Positions 7,889 to 16,848 of a DNA stretch of 64,000 bases are shown one piece after another. A model generated the notes under the pieces. The model worked only from the letters and a program-made list of their open reading frames with translations. It made no database searches and was not told where the DNA came from. The DNA is from Myxococcota bacterium (GTDB lineage: Bacteria > Myxococcota_A > UBA796 > UBA9615 > JAKLKC01): the NCBI GenBank assembly GCA_023150875.1, contig JAKLKC010000019.1, forward strand, positions 1 through 64,000, in the 5' to 3' direction. Every line of letters starts with the position of its first letter. Positions within the stretch are counted from its first letter, which is position 1. The position numbers and the translations under genes were made by a program.

Positions 7889-8338
7889 TCACGGAGCCGG
7901 CGCGCCCGGCGGGGCCCCCGAAGCGTCCAGCCACCGCTGCACCCAGCCGCAGAACTCCCTCAGATCGCGGACGTCCTCGGCGAGCCCCCGGTGCAGGAGA
8001 GTGTCGTCCACGTCGAGATAGTCGTGCACGAGCAGGTTGCGCAGCCCGGCCGCCTCCCCCAGGCGCCGTCCCAGCTCGGCGGGCAGGACGGAACGGCCCG
8101 CCAGGAGGCGAAAAACATCCCGATAGGTCTCGGGCATCGGCCAGCCGGCGAGAGCCGCGACGCGCCCCCCCGCGTCGATCGCGGCCTGGACGGCGACCTC
8201 CAGCCATCGCTCCATCGCGGCCAGCGAGGTCGGGTCGTGGGACAGGTCCTCCCAGGGCACGCGCGCCACCTCGTCCAGCCGCCGACAGTATTCCTCGATC
8301 CGGTCGAGGCGCGCATCGATGCGGGCGCGGTCAGCCAC
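7889..8338 (-). CDS. HepT-like HEPN ribonuclease toxin
   Basis: A 149-residue all-helical protein with the HEPN R-x4-H signature RNLLVH followed by DYLDVD, typical of HepT (DUF86). HepT toxins are tRNA or mRNA ribonucleases kept inactive by AMPylation by their MntA partner. The GTG start at 8338 overlaps the partner's stop by eight bases (GTGGCTGA), showing tight coupling. The partner nucleotidyltransferase is directly upstream. The gene converges on the end of the truncated glycosyltransferase. Assignment rests on the motif, size and pairing. Confidence 0.85.
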   Translation of the reverse strand: MADRARIDARLDRIEEYCRRLDEVARVPWEDLSHDPTSLAAMERWLEVAVQAAIDAGGRVAALAGWPMPETYRDVFRLLAGRSVLPAELGRRLGEAAGLRNLLVHDYLDVDDTLLHRGLAEDVRDLREFCGWVQRWLDASGAPPGAPAP

Positions 8339-8783
8339 CGCTGGAGCCCTCCACGGAGTACCGCCGGGATCGGGCACGCATCGCGACGCCCCGGAGGTCC
8401 GCCGCCTCGACGCCCCGGTGCAGGGCCGCCACCTGGAACTCCACGCGATGGGAGGGATCGCGGTCGAAGAGAAGCACGGCGTCGTGCAGCGCCGCGAGCG
8501 CCAGGGAGGGGGGTGCATCCTGAAGCACGATCAGGTCCACCGCCCCGTCCGGGAGCTCGAGCGCGTCCGCCGCCTCGGCCCACAGCCTCAGCCGGCGGCG
8601 CAGCCGGTCCGGCCTCTCCTCCCACCCCCGCGCCCCCAGCACCGCCACGTCGACGTCGCTGCCGGGCCGATGATCGCCCCTCGCCCGGCTCCCGAAGATC
8701 CACGCCGCAGCCACGTCGGGCTGCGCGCGCAGGCAGGCCGTCAGGGCATCCAGGCGCGGCACGTCGGGAATGGGCGCGGGCAT
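8331..8783 (-). CDS. MntA-like nucleotidyltransferase antitoxin
   Basis: A 150-residue minimal nucleotidyltransferase with the signature GSRARG...SDVDVAVL (about residues 31-48), where the two aspartates bind the metal. Known MntA proteins transfer AMP to a tyrosine of the HepT toxin and so neutralise it. It is the first gene of the pair. Upstream is a good sigma70-type promoter (TTGTCC, 17 bp, TATGAT) whose -10 ends six bases before the ATG, so the mRNA may start at or next to the start codon. Confidence 0.85.
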   Translation of the reverse strand: MPAPIPDVPRLDALTACLRAQPDVAAAWIFGSRARGDHRPGSDVDVAVLGARGWEERPDRLRRRLRLWAEAADALELPDGAVDLIVLQDAPPSLALAALHDAVLLFDRDPSHRVEFQVAALHRGVEAADLRGVAMRARSRRYSVEGSSGG

Positions 8784-8789
8784 GGGATG

Positions 8790-8818
8790 ATCATAGAGTC
8801 GGCGCGGGGGAAGGACAA
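8790..8818 (-). promoter_or_regulatory. Promoter of mntA-hepT pair, leaderless type
   Basis: On the minus strand TTGTCC (8818-8813), 17-bp spacer, TATGAT (8795-8790), then six bases to the ATG at 8783. Normal discriminator length puts the transcription start at the start codon. Confidence 0.55.
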
Positions 8819-8850
8819 TCGCGGCGGCCCCGTCCGGCCGCGGCGCGGCC

Positions 8851-10062
8851 TCACCGCCCCAGGCGGATCACGTGGACGATGAAGGCGGTCCCCAGCAGGC
8901 CGACCCCGGCGGCCAGCAGCGAGGTCGCCAGGGCCAGGTAGGGCACGGCGGCCAGCTCGCCGAAGCCCGAGGCCGCCCAGGAGACCACCACCGCCGCCCA
9001 CATCAGGGCTCCCGCGCCCGTGAGGGCGATCCCGCCCAGGCGGGACGGGCGGTCGCCGGAGCGCGCCACCCAGCGGGCCAGGGGACCATGGCGGAAGCGC
9101 AGGCCGATGCTCCAGGCGTAGACCGCCCCCACGTTCCCGAGGCCCAGCAGGGTCGCCCCCAGCAGGGTCGCCGCCACGCCGGCGAGGTGGGCGTGCACGT
9201 CGAAGGGGCGGAAGAGCAGGAAGCGGGGCCCCGCCAGCAGGAGGGCCTGGAGGGCGAGCCCGCCGGCGAACAGCAGGGCCCCGGGCCACAGGAAGCTCAC
9301 CGACGGCGCGAAGACCAGCATGTACTCGACGTGGCGCCAGGCGTCCCGCATGGGCATCAGCTTGGACTCGCCGATCCGGGGGCGGTAGGGGATCCCCACC
9401 TCCTTCACCGCCAGCCCCGAGTCCAGGGCCTTCACGATCATCTCGGTGGCGAACTCCATCCCCGGGGTCTGGAGCAGGAGCTCGGGGACCCGGGAGCGGC
9501 GGATCGCCCTCATGCCGCAGTGGATGTCGGCGAGGCCCACCCGGAACAGCACCCGGGTCATGCCCGACAGCACAGGGTTGCCCAGGTAGCGGTTCAGGAA
9601 CGGCATCGCCTCCGCCTCCATCAGGCCGGCGAAGCGGTTGCCGATCACCATGTCGGCCTCCCCCGAGAGGACCGCCCGGGCGAACTCCCCGATGAGCTCC
9701 GCGGGGTAGGTCCCGTCGGCGTCCAGCAGCACGATGCACTCGCCCCGGGCCTCGGCGAACCCCCGCAGGTAGGCGCTCCCGTAGCCGCGCCGGAGCTCGG
9801 GGATCACCCTGGCCCCGGCGGCGGCGGCGATCTCGGCGGAGCGGTCGGTGGAGCCGTTGTCCACCACCAGGACCTCCCCGGCGAACCCGGACTCCCCGAG
9901 GGCCCGCGACGCCGCCTCGACGCAGTCGCCGATGGCCGCCTCCTCGTTCAGGCAGGGGAAGACCACCGAGATCCGGGGCGCGGCGACCTCGCGCTCCTCC
10001 ATCGGGCCGGCGGGGACCGCGCCTTTCGGCTCGGTCGAGACGGGCGCGGTGCTGGAACGCAT
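8851..10062 (-). CDS. GT2-family glycosyltransferase with C-terminal membrane domain
   Basis: A 403-residue protein of the polyprenyl-phosphate sugar synthase type (dolichol-phosphate mannose or glucose synthase-like). The N-terminal GT-A domain starts with SVVFPCLNEEAAIG, has VVDNGSTDRS and the metal-binding LLDADGTYP, and a later GMRAIRR segment. The last third holds about four hydrophobic segments, as in synthases that deliver a lipid-linked sugar for use by GT39/PMT-type membrane transferases. Two such proteins are encoded immediately upstream in the same direction, which supports that role. An extended -10 (TGATATAAA) lies in the 12-base gap before the ATG. Confidence 0.85.
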   Translation of the reverse strand: MRSSTAPVSTEPKGAVPAGPMEEREVAAPRISVVFPCLNEEAAIGDCVEAASRALGESGFAGEVLVVDNGSTDRSAEIAAAAGARVIPELRRGYGSAYLRGFAEARGECIVLLDADGTYPAELIGEFARAVLSGEADMVIGNRFAGLMEAEAMPFLNRYLGNPVLSGMTRVLFRVGLADIHCGMRAIRRSRVPELLLQTPGMEFATEMIVKALDSGLAVKEVGIPYRPRIGESKLMPMRDAWRHVEYMLVFAPSVSFLWPGALLFAGGLALQALLLAGPRFLLFRPFDVHAHLAGVAATLLGATLLGLGNVGAVYAWSIGLRFRHGPLARWVARSGDRPSRLGGIALTGAGALMWAAVVVSWAASGFGELAAVPYLALATSLLAAGVGLLGTAFIVHVIRLGR

Positions 10063-10068
10063 CGGACG

Positions 10069-10077
10069 TTTATATCA
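10069..10077 (-). promoter_or_regulatory. Extended -10 element before GT2 gene
   Basis: Minus strand TGATATAAA, an extended -10 motif, ends six bases before the ATG at 10062. No convincing -35 is present; the TG extension can replace it. The motif overlaps the stop codon of the preceding gene and could give an internal, leaderless transcript. Confidence 0.4.
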
Positions 10078-11745
10078 CGGGTCCGGCCCCGGCTCCGGGG
10101 AGCCTCGGGGCGAGCGACCTCCCCGGCGCGAGCCGAGCCCGGACCGCAGCAGGGCGGCCCCCGCCAGGCCGGCTCCGAGCCCCAGGGCCATCGGGGGTCC
10201 GGGCCGGATGGGTCGCTGCTCCGGTGGCAGCGCCGCCATCCATAGGGGCCACGGCTTGGGCAGGAAGAAGACCCCGAACCGCCGCACCCAGGCCGGTCCC
10301 TCCCCCGCGAGGCGCCGGCGGGCGGGGAGGACCAGCGGGGCATAGGTCGGCGAGCCGTAGGGGTTGGCGGCGAAGCGGGTCGCCGTGGGCGGCACCCCCT
10401 CCCGCGCCAGCGCCGCCAGCTCGCCGACCCGGGCCACCAGGACGGACTCCTGGAAGTGGAACAGGGGCTCGCGCTCCCAGAAGGCATCGGGGACTCCCCG
10501 CTCGACGTAGAAACGGTGGAAGTCCAGGCTGAGGCCCAGGACCTGGACGAGCGCTCCCCCCGCCACCAGGGCGCCGGCCACCGCCCGTCCCCCCGCCTGG
10601 AGCGGCGCGAACGGCAGGGCCAGGGCCAGGAGGGGGACCGTCAGCGCGAGGTAGCGGGGTCCCCAGCACCAGTCGCCGCCCGGGAACGGGACGAGGCAGA
10701 TGGTCAGCAGGTGCGCCAGGCTGGCGGAGATCGCCGCCGCGGCCACCCACGGTGCGCGCCGCCACAGCCCCGGCAGCCCCGCCAGCGCCAGGACCACGGG
10801 CGGGCTGTAGATCAGGATGCTCTTGCCGGGGCTCGCCAGCAGGGTGGGGATCCCCACCGCCAGGTTCCAGCCGATCCGGCCGCCGAGGTCGGGCACGGCC
10901 CCGAGCACCGCGCCCGCGCCACCTCCCGCCACGCCCACCGCGGGGCCCGCCCGCAAGTCCCGGTACCAGAAGAAGATCCCGAGACTGGCGACGACCGGGA
11001 GGGCCCAGGCCAGCCCCCGGATCGCCGCCCGCAGGAACGACGGCCGGGACAGGGCGCCGGCCAGCACCGGGAGGGCCAGAAAGGGCACCACGGGGACGTA
11101 ACTCTCCTGGTACTGGACCAGGGCGCCGCAGGCCAGCCCCGCGGCGGCGGCGAGGCCGGGAGAGTCCCGCTCGCCGGACCGCCACGCGAGCCACACCGCC
11201 GCCAGTCCCAGGAACGCGTGCTGGGCCTGGTCGAAGGTGGAGGCCGCCACGGGCCAGAGCAGGGTCGAGAAGGCCGCCACCGCCGTCCACCCCGCGGCCC
11301 CCCGGGGAGTCGCCCCGAGGCGCGCCATGAAGACCAGCAGGAGGCCGGCCAGCAGGCCCCCGAAGGCCGCCGACGTCGCCGCGAACCAGAAGCGACCCGA
11401 CTCCACGCCCGCCCCTCCGAGGGCCTCCCCGAGCCCCGCCAGCGGGATCCCCGACAGGACGCGGGCGAGCCCGTAGCTCGACCAGCGCGACCCGTCGCGG
11501 GCCACCACCACCAGGTCGCCGCCGAGGTAGGGGTCCAGGATCCGGGGCCGGCCCTCGGCGAGCAGGTTCCGCGCCGCCTCCCACCGGTACTGCCCGTCGA
11601 TGGTGTCGATCCGCCCGGGCCCGGTCAGGAAGTACACCGCGGCCACCAGCGCCGCCATGCCCAGGGCGACCCGCAGGGGTAGAGGCGCCGACTCCGGCTC
11701 TGCGCGCGAGGCGCGGTCCGCGGCGTCCGTCCGCGGCATCCCCAT
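10075..11745 (-). CDS. Polytopic membrane protein, GT39/PMT-like
   Basis: A 556-residue membrane protein with some ten hydrophobic stretches. After the first membrane segment it has an acidic loop containing RIDTIDGQYRWEAARNL, comparable to the periplasmic first loop that carries the catalytic Asp of GT-C transferases such as ArnT and PMT. Later loops contain WCWGPRYL, common in this group. Such enzymes use polyprenyl-phosphate sugars in the periplasm, fitting the GT2 synthase next to it. Start ATG at 11745 overlaps the previous stop by one base (TGATG). The exact substrate is unknown. Confidence 0.75.
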   Translation of the reverse strand: MGMPRTDAADRASRAEPESAPLPLRVALGMAALVAAVYFLTGPGRIDTIDGQYRWEAARNLLAEGRPRILDPYLGGDLVVVARDGSRWSSYGLARVLSGIPLAGLGEALGGAGVESGRFWFAATSAAFGGLLAGLLLVFMARLGATPRGAAGWTAVAAFSTLLWPVAASTFDQAQHAFLGLAAVWLAWRSGERDSPGLAAAAGLACGALVQYQESYVPVVPFLALPVLAGALSRPSFLRAAIRGLAWALPVVASLGIFFWYRDLRAGPAVGVAGGGAGAVLGAVPDLGGRIGWNLAVGIPTLLASPGKSILIYSPPVVLALAGLPGLWRRAPWVAAAAISASLAHLLTICLVPFPGGDWCWGPRYLALTVPLLALALPFAPLQAGGRAVAGALVAGGALVQVLGLSLDFHRFYVERGVPDAFWEREPLFHFQESVLVARVGELAALAREGVPPTATRFAANPYGSPTYAPLVLPARRRLAGEGPAWVRRFGVFFLPKPWPLWMAALPPEQRPIRPGPPMALGLGAGLAGAALLRSGLGSRRGGRSPRGSPEPGPDP

Positions 11746-13424
11746 CACCCCTCCACCGGGGTGAGCAGCACCTCCGAGCGCCCCGCCCGGATCCGGTCCA
11801 CGCACGCCGCCGGCCAGGCCTTCAAGGGGATCCGGGCCGATCCCGGGGGAGCCTCGGGGCCGCAGGTGGCCTGGGCCGCGAGCCGCCGGAGCAGGGGATC
11901 CGAGGCGTCGGGGGCCGCGATCACCACCGCCACGGCCCCGGGGAGTCGGCGGGACGCGGGCGGACCGGCCTCCAGGGGGACCTCCGTGGGGACGCTCCAC
12001 ATGGGCTCGGTGCCGACCACGATCACCCCCTCCAGGGAGGGGTTGAGCATCCCCGCCTGGAACACGTGCGCCACCCGAAGCCCCGGGCAGCGCCAGGGCA
12101 GCATCCGCGTGTGGGTCATCACCGGGCTGTCCGTCACCAGGAGCGCCGGCCGCCCCGCCGCCGCATCGCACGCGGCGTCCCGGTAGGCCGTCTGGAAGAC
12201 CCCCTCCTCCGCGACCCGGGTCAGGGAGGTCGCGGGCAGGATCCCCGCCCCGAACGGCAGGGGGACCGCCGCCGGGAGCAGGACGAACGCCGCGGGGAGC
12301 GCCAGCCCCGCCAGCAACGCCCGGCGCCGCGTGCCGGGGCCCAGGGGGACGCCCCACGTGGCGGGGACGAGGCAGGCGAGGGCCGCCACCCCCAGCAGGT
12401 ACCCGATCTCCACCGCGAACACCAGGGAGTGGAACGCCACGTCCAGCGCGACGACGGCGACCAGGGCGCTGCGCCAACCTCGTGCAGGCGCCGCGGCGTC
12501 GTCTCGCCGTCCCCGGGCCCAGGCGATCGCCGGCAGGGCACCCAGGGCGACGCCGGCGGCGACGATGGAGACGTTCCGCAGGACCGAAGCAGGCCCGGCC
12601 CGCTCCCCGAAGGGGCTGAAGTTGGCGAAGATCAGGTCGTGGATCAGGGCCCGCCCCGCCCGCGCGTACATCGAGGGGTCCTCCACCACCCACCCGAGGG
12701 CCCCCATCCACAGCCCCACCCCGACGGCCCCGGCGGCACCCGCCAGGAGCCAGTCCCGCGCGGACCTCCCCCACAGGGCCCAGATCAGGATGGGAGTGGC
12801 GAGGAGGGGGATCGTCTGCCGCAGCGATCCGCACAGCCCGGCTGCGAGGGCGAGGGCCGCGAGGCCCGCGGAACGGGGCCGCCGCCTGAGCCTCGCGGCA
12901 GCTCCCACCAGGGCCAGGAGGCAGAGCCCTTCGGCGGCGTGGGGTTGCCCGTCGGCCCCGTAGTACCAGAGGACCGGATGGAGGGCGGCGAAGGTCGCCG
13001 CCGCCACGGGACGGGGATCGCTCCCCGCGCGGGGGGCAGGCGGGGCGCTGGACCCCAAGGCCGCGCACGCCCAGGCGGCGACGGGCACGGTGGCGGCGCC
13101 CGCGAGGCGGCTGCCCCACTTGGCCACCTCCTCGGGGGCGAGGCCCGGGGCGAGGGCGTGGATCAGCTTCAGGAAGGCGACCCAGCCGGGGTAGCCCGGG
13201 GGCTGAGGCTGGTGGTGGACGGGGTCGAAGTGGAGCGCCGCCAGGCCGAAGTTGCCGGTGTCCATGTCCAGGACGCCGTCGATGTCCACCACCGTCCGCA
13301 GCCCCAGGCCCAGCAGGCAGAGCCCCCACACCAGGGGCGGGATGGGGAGGGGGGGAGCGGGCGCAGGGGACGAGACACCCGCGCGCGGACCCGCTCCCCC
13401 CTCGGCGGGGCCGATCCCCACCAC
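11745..13424 (-). CDS. Polytopic membrane protein, GT39/PMT-like (second)
   Basis: About 559 residues, many hydrophobic segments and a loop after the first one with DIDGVLDMDTGNFGLAAL and HHQPQPPGYPGW. Acid pairs followed by a PPGYP segment are usual in GT39-like families, where the Asp is catalytic and the second motif contacts the lipid donor. The C-terminal 150 residues look soluble and periplasmic. It starts three bases after the pilT stop (GTG at 13424) and overlaps the next membrane protein by one base, so pilT and these genes may share a transcript. Start is uncertain; a later GTG near residue 17 is possible. Confidence 0.7.
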   Translation of the reverse strand: MVGIGPAEGGAGPRAGVSSPAPAPPLPIPPLVWGLCLLGLGLRTVVDIDGVLDMDTGNFGLAALHFDPVHHQPQPPGYPGWVAFLKLIHALAPGLAPEEVAKWGSRLAGAATVPVAAWACAALGSSAPPAPRAGSDPRPVAAATFAALHPVLWYYGADGQPHAAEGLCLLALVGAAARLRRRPRSAGLAALALAAGLCGSLRQTIPLLATPILIWALWGRSARDWLLAGAAGAVGVGLWMGALGWVVEDPSMYARAGRALIHDLIFANFSPFGERAGPASVLRNVSIVAAGVALGALPAIAWARGRRDDAAAPARGWRSALVAVVALDVAFHSLVFAVEIGYLLGVAALACLVPATWGVPLGPGTRRRALLAGLALPAAFVLLPAAVPLPFGAGILPATSLTRVAEEGVFQTAYRDAACDAAAGRPALLVTDSPVMTHTRMLPWRCPGLRVAHVFQAGMLNPSLEGVIVVGTEPMWSVPTEVPLEAGPPASRRLPGAVAVVIAAPDASDPLLRRLAAQATCGPEAPPGSARIPLKAWPAACVDRIRAGRSEVLLTPVEG

Positions 13425-13427
13425 CGA

Positions 13428-14594
13428 TCAGCGCCGGTTCAGCGCCGGCATGGTGCCGGTGGCGCGGCCGGTGGCCGGGCGGCCCTCCTGCTGCTGGCGG
13501 TCCTCCTTGGCCTTCCGGAAGGCGTCACGCCCCTCGCGCTCGGCCTCGGCGGCCTGCTCTTCGAACTTGGGGTCGGGGATGCACTCCGTCGCCGTCTCCC
13601 GGGTGACCTTCCCCTCCCGGACCAGCGCCAGCACGCTCGCCTCGAGGCTGACCATCCCCTGCCCGCTGCCGCTCTGGATGACCGAGGGGATCTGGAAGAT
13701 CTTGTTCTCGCGGATCAGGTTCCGCACCGCGAAGTTCACCCGCATGATCTCCAGCGCGCACGCCCGCCCTCCCCCCTTCCGGGCGAGCAGGGTCTGGGAG
13801 ATCACCGCCTGGAGCGAGTTGGCGACCATCGCCCGGACCTGGTCCTGCTGGCCGGCGGGGAAGGCGTCGATGATGCGGGCGATGGTGTCGGGCGCGCCCC
13901 GGGTGTGGAGGGTGCCGAAGACCAGGTGGCCGGTCTCGGAGGCGGTGAGGGCCAGGCCGATGGTCTCCAGGTCCCGCATCTCCCCCACGAGGATCACGTC
14001 GGGGTCCTCCCGCAGCGCCGAACGGAGGGCGTTGGCGAAGGAGTGGGTGTGGGCACCCAGCTCCCGCTGGTTGATGACGCAGCGGAGGGGTTGGTGGACG
14101 AACTCGATTGGGTCCTCGATGGTGAGGATGTGCAGCGGTTCGCTCTTGTTGATGTGGTGGATCATCGCCGCCAGCGTGGTGGACTTGCCCGAGCCCGTGG
14201 GGCCCGTCACCAGCACCAGCCCCCGGGGCAGCTCGGCGATGCGCTCCAGGACCGGCGGCAGTCCCAGCTCGTCCACGGACTTCACCCGGTCGGGGATGGA
14301 CCGGAACACCGCCCCCATGCCCCGGGCCTGGGTGAACACGTTGACCCGGAATCGGCCGACCCCCTCGATGCCGATGGCGAAGTCCAGCTCCAGCTCCTCC
14401 TCGACCGCCGCCTTCTGGCGCTCGTTCATGATGGAGTAGATCAGGCGCTTGGTCTCGTCGGGGCGGAGGGGCTCCAGGTTCCGGAGGCGCTGGATGTTCC
14501 CGTCCTGGCGGATGGACGGCACCTCGCCCGCGGCGATGTGCAGGTCCGACGCTCCGGTCCTCGCCGAGTGCGCCAGGAGCTCGTGGATGTGCAT
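13428..14594 (-). CDS. pilT: Twitching motility ATPase PilT
   Basis: A 388-residue hexameric AAA+-like secretion ATPase that powers retraction of type IV pili from the cytoplasmic face of the inner membrane. Visible: N-terminal PAS-like domain, Walker A GPTGSGKS (131-138), the Asp box LTIEDPIEFVH, Walker B DPDVILVGEMRD, the His box GHLVFGTLHT, and the PilT-specific AVRNLIREN (AIRNLIRE) motif near the C-terminus. ATG 14594 is preferred over an upstream ATG at 14618 because GAGGG precedes it and PilT proteins start close to this point. It is separated from other pilus genes and sits upstream of glycan membrane proteins. Confidence 0.95.
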   Translation of the reverse strand: MHIHELLAHSARTGASDLHIAAGEVPSIRQDGNIQRLRNLEPLRPDETKRLIYSIMNERQKAAVEEELELDFAIGIEGVGRFRVNVFTQARGMGAVFRSIPDRVKSVDELGLPPVLERIAELPRGLVLVTGPTGSGKSTTLAAMIHHINKSEPLHILTIEDPIEFVHQPLRCVINQRELGAHTHSFANALRSALREDPDVILVGEMRDLETIGLALTASETGHLVFGTLHTRGAPDTIARIIDAFPAGQQDQVRAMVANSLQAVISQTLLARKGGGRACALEIMRVNFAVRNLIRENKIFQIPSVIQSGSGQGMVSLEASVLALVREGKVTRETATECIPDPKFEEQAAEAEREGRDAFRKAKEDRQQQEGRPATGRATGTMPALNRR

Positions 14595-14785
14595 GGGCGA
14601 CCCTCGCGGAGGGATCATGGTTCGGACGCGGAGCGCGTGTCAAACGGACGCGGGGCCGGAGCACGGGCGGCGGGGAACCCCTCATCCCCGGCCCGGGGGC
14701 TCCGATAGGGCTCGTGTCCGGACCGTCCCCCCGAGGCGAGGTCCGGAGGGTCCGGCCGAAGAGGGCCGGCGAAGGGTGGCTCTCC

Positions 14786-15115
14786 ATGGACGAGTACACG
14801 AGCCAGTTCTGCCGCTGCGAAGCCCGGGTGGCGCTGGGAAGCCTGAGGTGCCCCGCCTGTGGCACCCCCTTCCAGGGACGGGGAGTGCCCCCCGCCGCCG
14901 CCGTCCGCTTCCGCCTCCGGTGGGACGTCTCGGGCACCGAGCTGGGATCCGAGGTGCTGGGCCCCTCGGGGTGGATGCCGGCGTCGGAAGACGCGCCTCC
15001 TCCGCCCCCCCACGAGGCATACGCCGCCAACGACTCCCCATGGGGAGCCGCCGTCCGGGCCTCCGGCCCGGCGCCGGGCTCTCCCCTGCGGTCGTCGATC
15101 TCCGCCAGCGCGTAA
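14786..15115 (+). CDS. Small zinc-ribbon-like hypothetical protein
   Basis: A possible 109-residue protein with CRCEARVALGSLRCPACGTPF near the start, giving four cysteines in a zinc-ribbon-like order, then a low-complexity Pro/Ala-rich tail. A GAAGGG lies about nine bases before the ATG. It is divergent from pilT. No known family recognised. Long overlapping frames on the other strand exist in this GC-rich DNA, so coding status is only fairly likely. Confidence 0.4.
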   Translation: MDEYTSQFCRCEARVALGSLRCPACGTPFQGRGVPPAAAVRFRLRWDVSGTELGSEVLGPSGWMPASEDAPPPPPHEAYAANDSPWGAAVRASGPAPGSPLRSSISASA

Positions 15116-15140
15116 GCGGATCGGTCGAGGTCCGCCGCCG

Positions 15141-15428
15141 TCAGGCGTGGGTGCTCCGGGCGGAGGGGTCCTCCCGCTGGGGGACGTCCTCGGCGGTTGG
15201 CGTGGAACTCGCCCCGCGGCGACCCAGCGCCACCCCGGCGAGCCCCACCCACGAGAGCACCGCCGCACCGCACAGCAGGCCCGTCTGGATGCCGGCCACA
15301 TCCACCGCCGACAACCCGGTCGGGGGGTACAAGGCCAACCCCGGTACCCCCAGCGCGGCCGCAGCCGCGGGGGCGATGATCAGGGTCTCCCCCGCAACCT
15401 TCAACGCGCGCCCGGTCTTCTCGCCCAT
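15141..15428 (-). CDS. Small membrane protein
   Basis: 95 residues from ATG 15428 (GAGGG eight bases upstream). Two hydrophobic segments (about residues 12-36 and 46-68) with a short loop between them, then a polar tail. It lies 109 bases downstream of the GT4 gene on the same strand and might accompany it. No family recognised. Confidence 0.5.
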   Translation of the reverse strand: MGEKTGRALKVAGETLIIAPAAAAALGVPGLALYPPTGLSAVDVAGIQTGLLCGAAVLSWVGLAGVALGRRGASSTPTAEDVPQREDPSARSTHA

Positions 15429-15537
15429 GGAAGCGGCCCTCAGGAGCGCCCCTCGACCCGCGGACCGCCGCGCCCACCGCCGTCCGCCACACCCGGGACG
15501 CCCGAACCCCGCCGCCCATTCCCGGCGGCGCGGGGGC

Positions 15538-16713
15538 TCATGTGCGCGCCCCACGGTTGCCCGGCAAGTCCCGCTCCCGGGGGGCGCCCCTCCGGCGTGC
15601 GCCCAGGACGTCCCGATAGAGGGACGCCAGGGCCTCCCCGTGACGCCGGGGCACCCGTAGCCCCCCGGCCAGGTCCCTCCGGGCCGCCACCCCCATCGCC
15701 CGGCGCCGGGCGGGGTCCGACAGAAGCTCCACCACCGCCCCCGCCAGGGCGTCCGCACCCCCCGCCACCACCCGACCCGTGACCCCGTCCGCCAACATCC
15801 CGGGGATCCCCCCCACCGCCGGGGCGACGACGGGCACCGCGTGGGCGGCCGCCTCCAGCACCACCAGGGGATCCGCTTCGGTGCGGGAGGTCAGGAGCAG
15901 CAGGTCGGCGGCCGCCAGGGCCGGGGAGGGGTCCACCAGGGGCCCCATCACCGAGACCCCGGCACCGGGTCCGCCCTCCTCCACCGCGGCCCGCAGGTCC
16001 GGTAGCAGCTCCCCCCCTCCCACGACGACGAAGCGCGCCCCGGGGATGCTCGCCCGGACCGACGCGGCGACGGCGAGCGCCGCCAGGGGGTCCTTCTCGG
16101 GGGACAGCCGGCCGATCCAGCACACCAGCGGCGCCGAAGGCCCGAGGCCGAAGTGGGCACGGAACTCGTCCCCCGCCCCAGGTCGGATCCGGGGGAGATC
16201 CGGAGCGGCGTTGGGGAGCACCACCCGTCGCCCCTCGGGCACCGCGGGGAGCCCCTCCCGGAGGCCCTCCGACACGCAGATCACCCGGTCCGCGGCCCGC
16301 AGCAAGGAGCGGGCGACCGCCACCGATGCCCGGCGGTCCCGGGAGGTCTCCGCCACCCAGCCGTGGACGGTGTGGACCCAGGGCGCCCGCCCGAAGGGAT
16401 CGACTCCCCACCGGAGCAGCAAGGCCCTCTCGCCGTGGGTGTGGACGAGGTCCGGGGCCGCCCGCCGCCATGCCCGGGACACCGCCGACCACCCCCGAGG
16501 GTCCAGCTTGCCGGACATGGGCACGACCTCGGCGTCGATCCCCTCGGCCTGGAACCGCGCCACCACGGGAGTTTCCCTTGGGGGGCCGTCCACCACCACC
16601 ACGCACCGCGCGGCGAACTCGCCTTCGGGAAGAGCGCGGACGGAGCGGATCAGGGAGACCTCGGCGCCGCCGATCTCCCCCTGATTTCCCACGATGTGCA
16701 GGACGCGGGGCAC
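15538..16713 (-). CDS. GT4-family glycosyltransferase
   Basis: 391 residues from a GTG at 16713, which gives the right N-terminus (PRVLHIVGNQGEIGGAEVSL, the glycine-rich loop of GT4). The acceptor domain has VHTHGERALLL; the C-terminal domain has the donor site GRLSPEKDPLAAL and SRTEADPLVVLEAAAHAVP with the E-x7-E pattern. It is likely part of the same surface glycan assembly as the glycosyltransferases at 102-2524. The gene starts 135 bases from the hairpin repeat at 16849. Substrate cannot be told. Confidence 0.88.
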   Translation of the reverse strand: MPRVLHIVGNQGEIGGAEVSLIRSVRALPEGEFAARCVVVVDGPPRETPVVARFQAEGIDAEVVPMSGKLDPRGWSAVSRAWRRAAPDLVHTHGERALLLRWGVDPFGRAPWVHTVHGWVAETSRDRRASVAVARSLLRAADRVICVSEGLREGLPAVPEGRRVVLPNAAPDLPRIRPGAGDEFRAHFGLGPSAPLVCWIGRLSPEKDPLAALAVAASVRASIPGARFVVVGGGELLPDLRAAVEEGGPGAGVSVMGPLVDPSPALAAADLLLLTSRTEADPLVVLEAAAHAVPVVAPAVGGIPGMLADGVTGRVVAGGADALAGAVVELLSDPARRRAMGVAARRDLAGGLRVPRRHGEALASLYRDVLGARRRGAPRERDLPGNRGART

Positions 16714-16848
16714 GCCCAAGGGTAGTCGCCGCGGGCCCCGAGGGGGAAGCGACCCTCCCCCCTGCCCCCGGGTGAAGGAAATGTAAAAGTGTTGGTGCCT
16801 GACACCCAGAACCACATCGGCGTCGCGGTCCCGCGAACGGGAGGCCCC

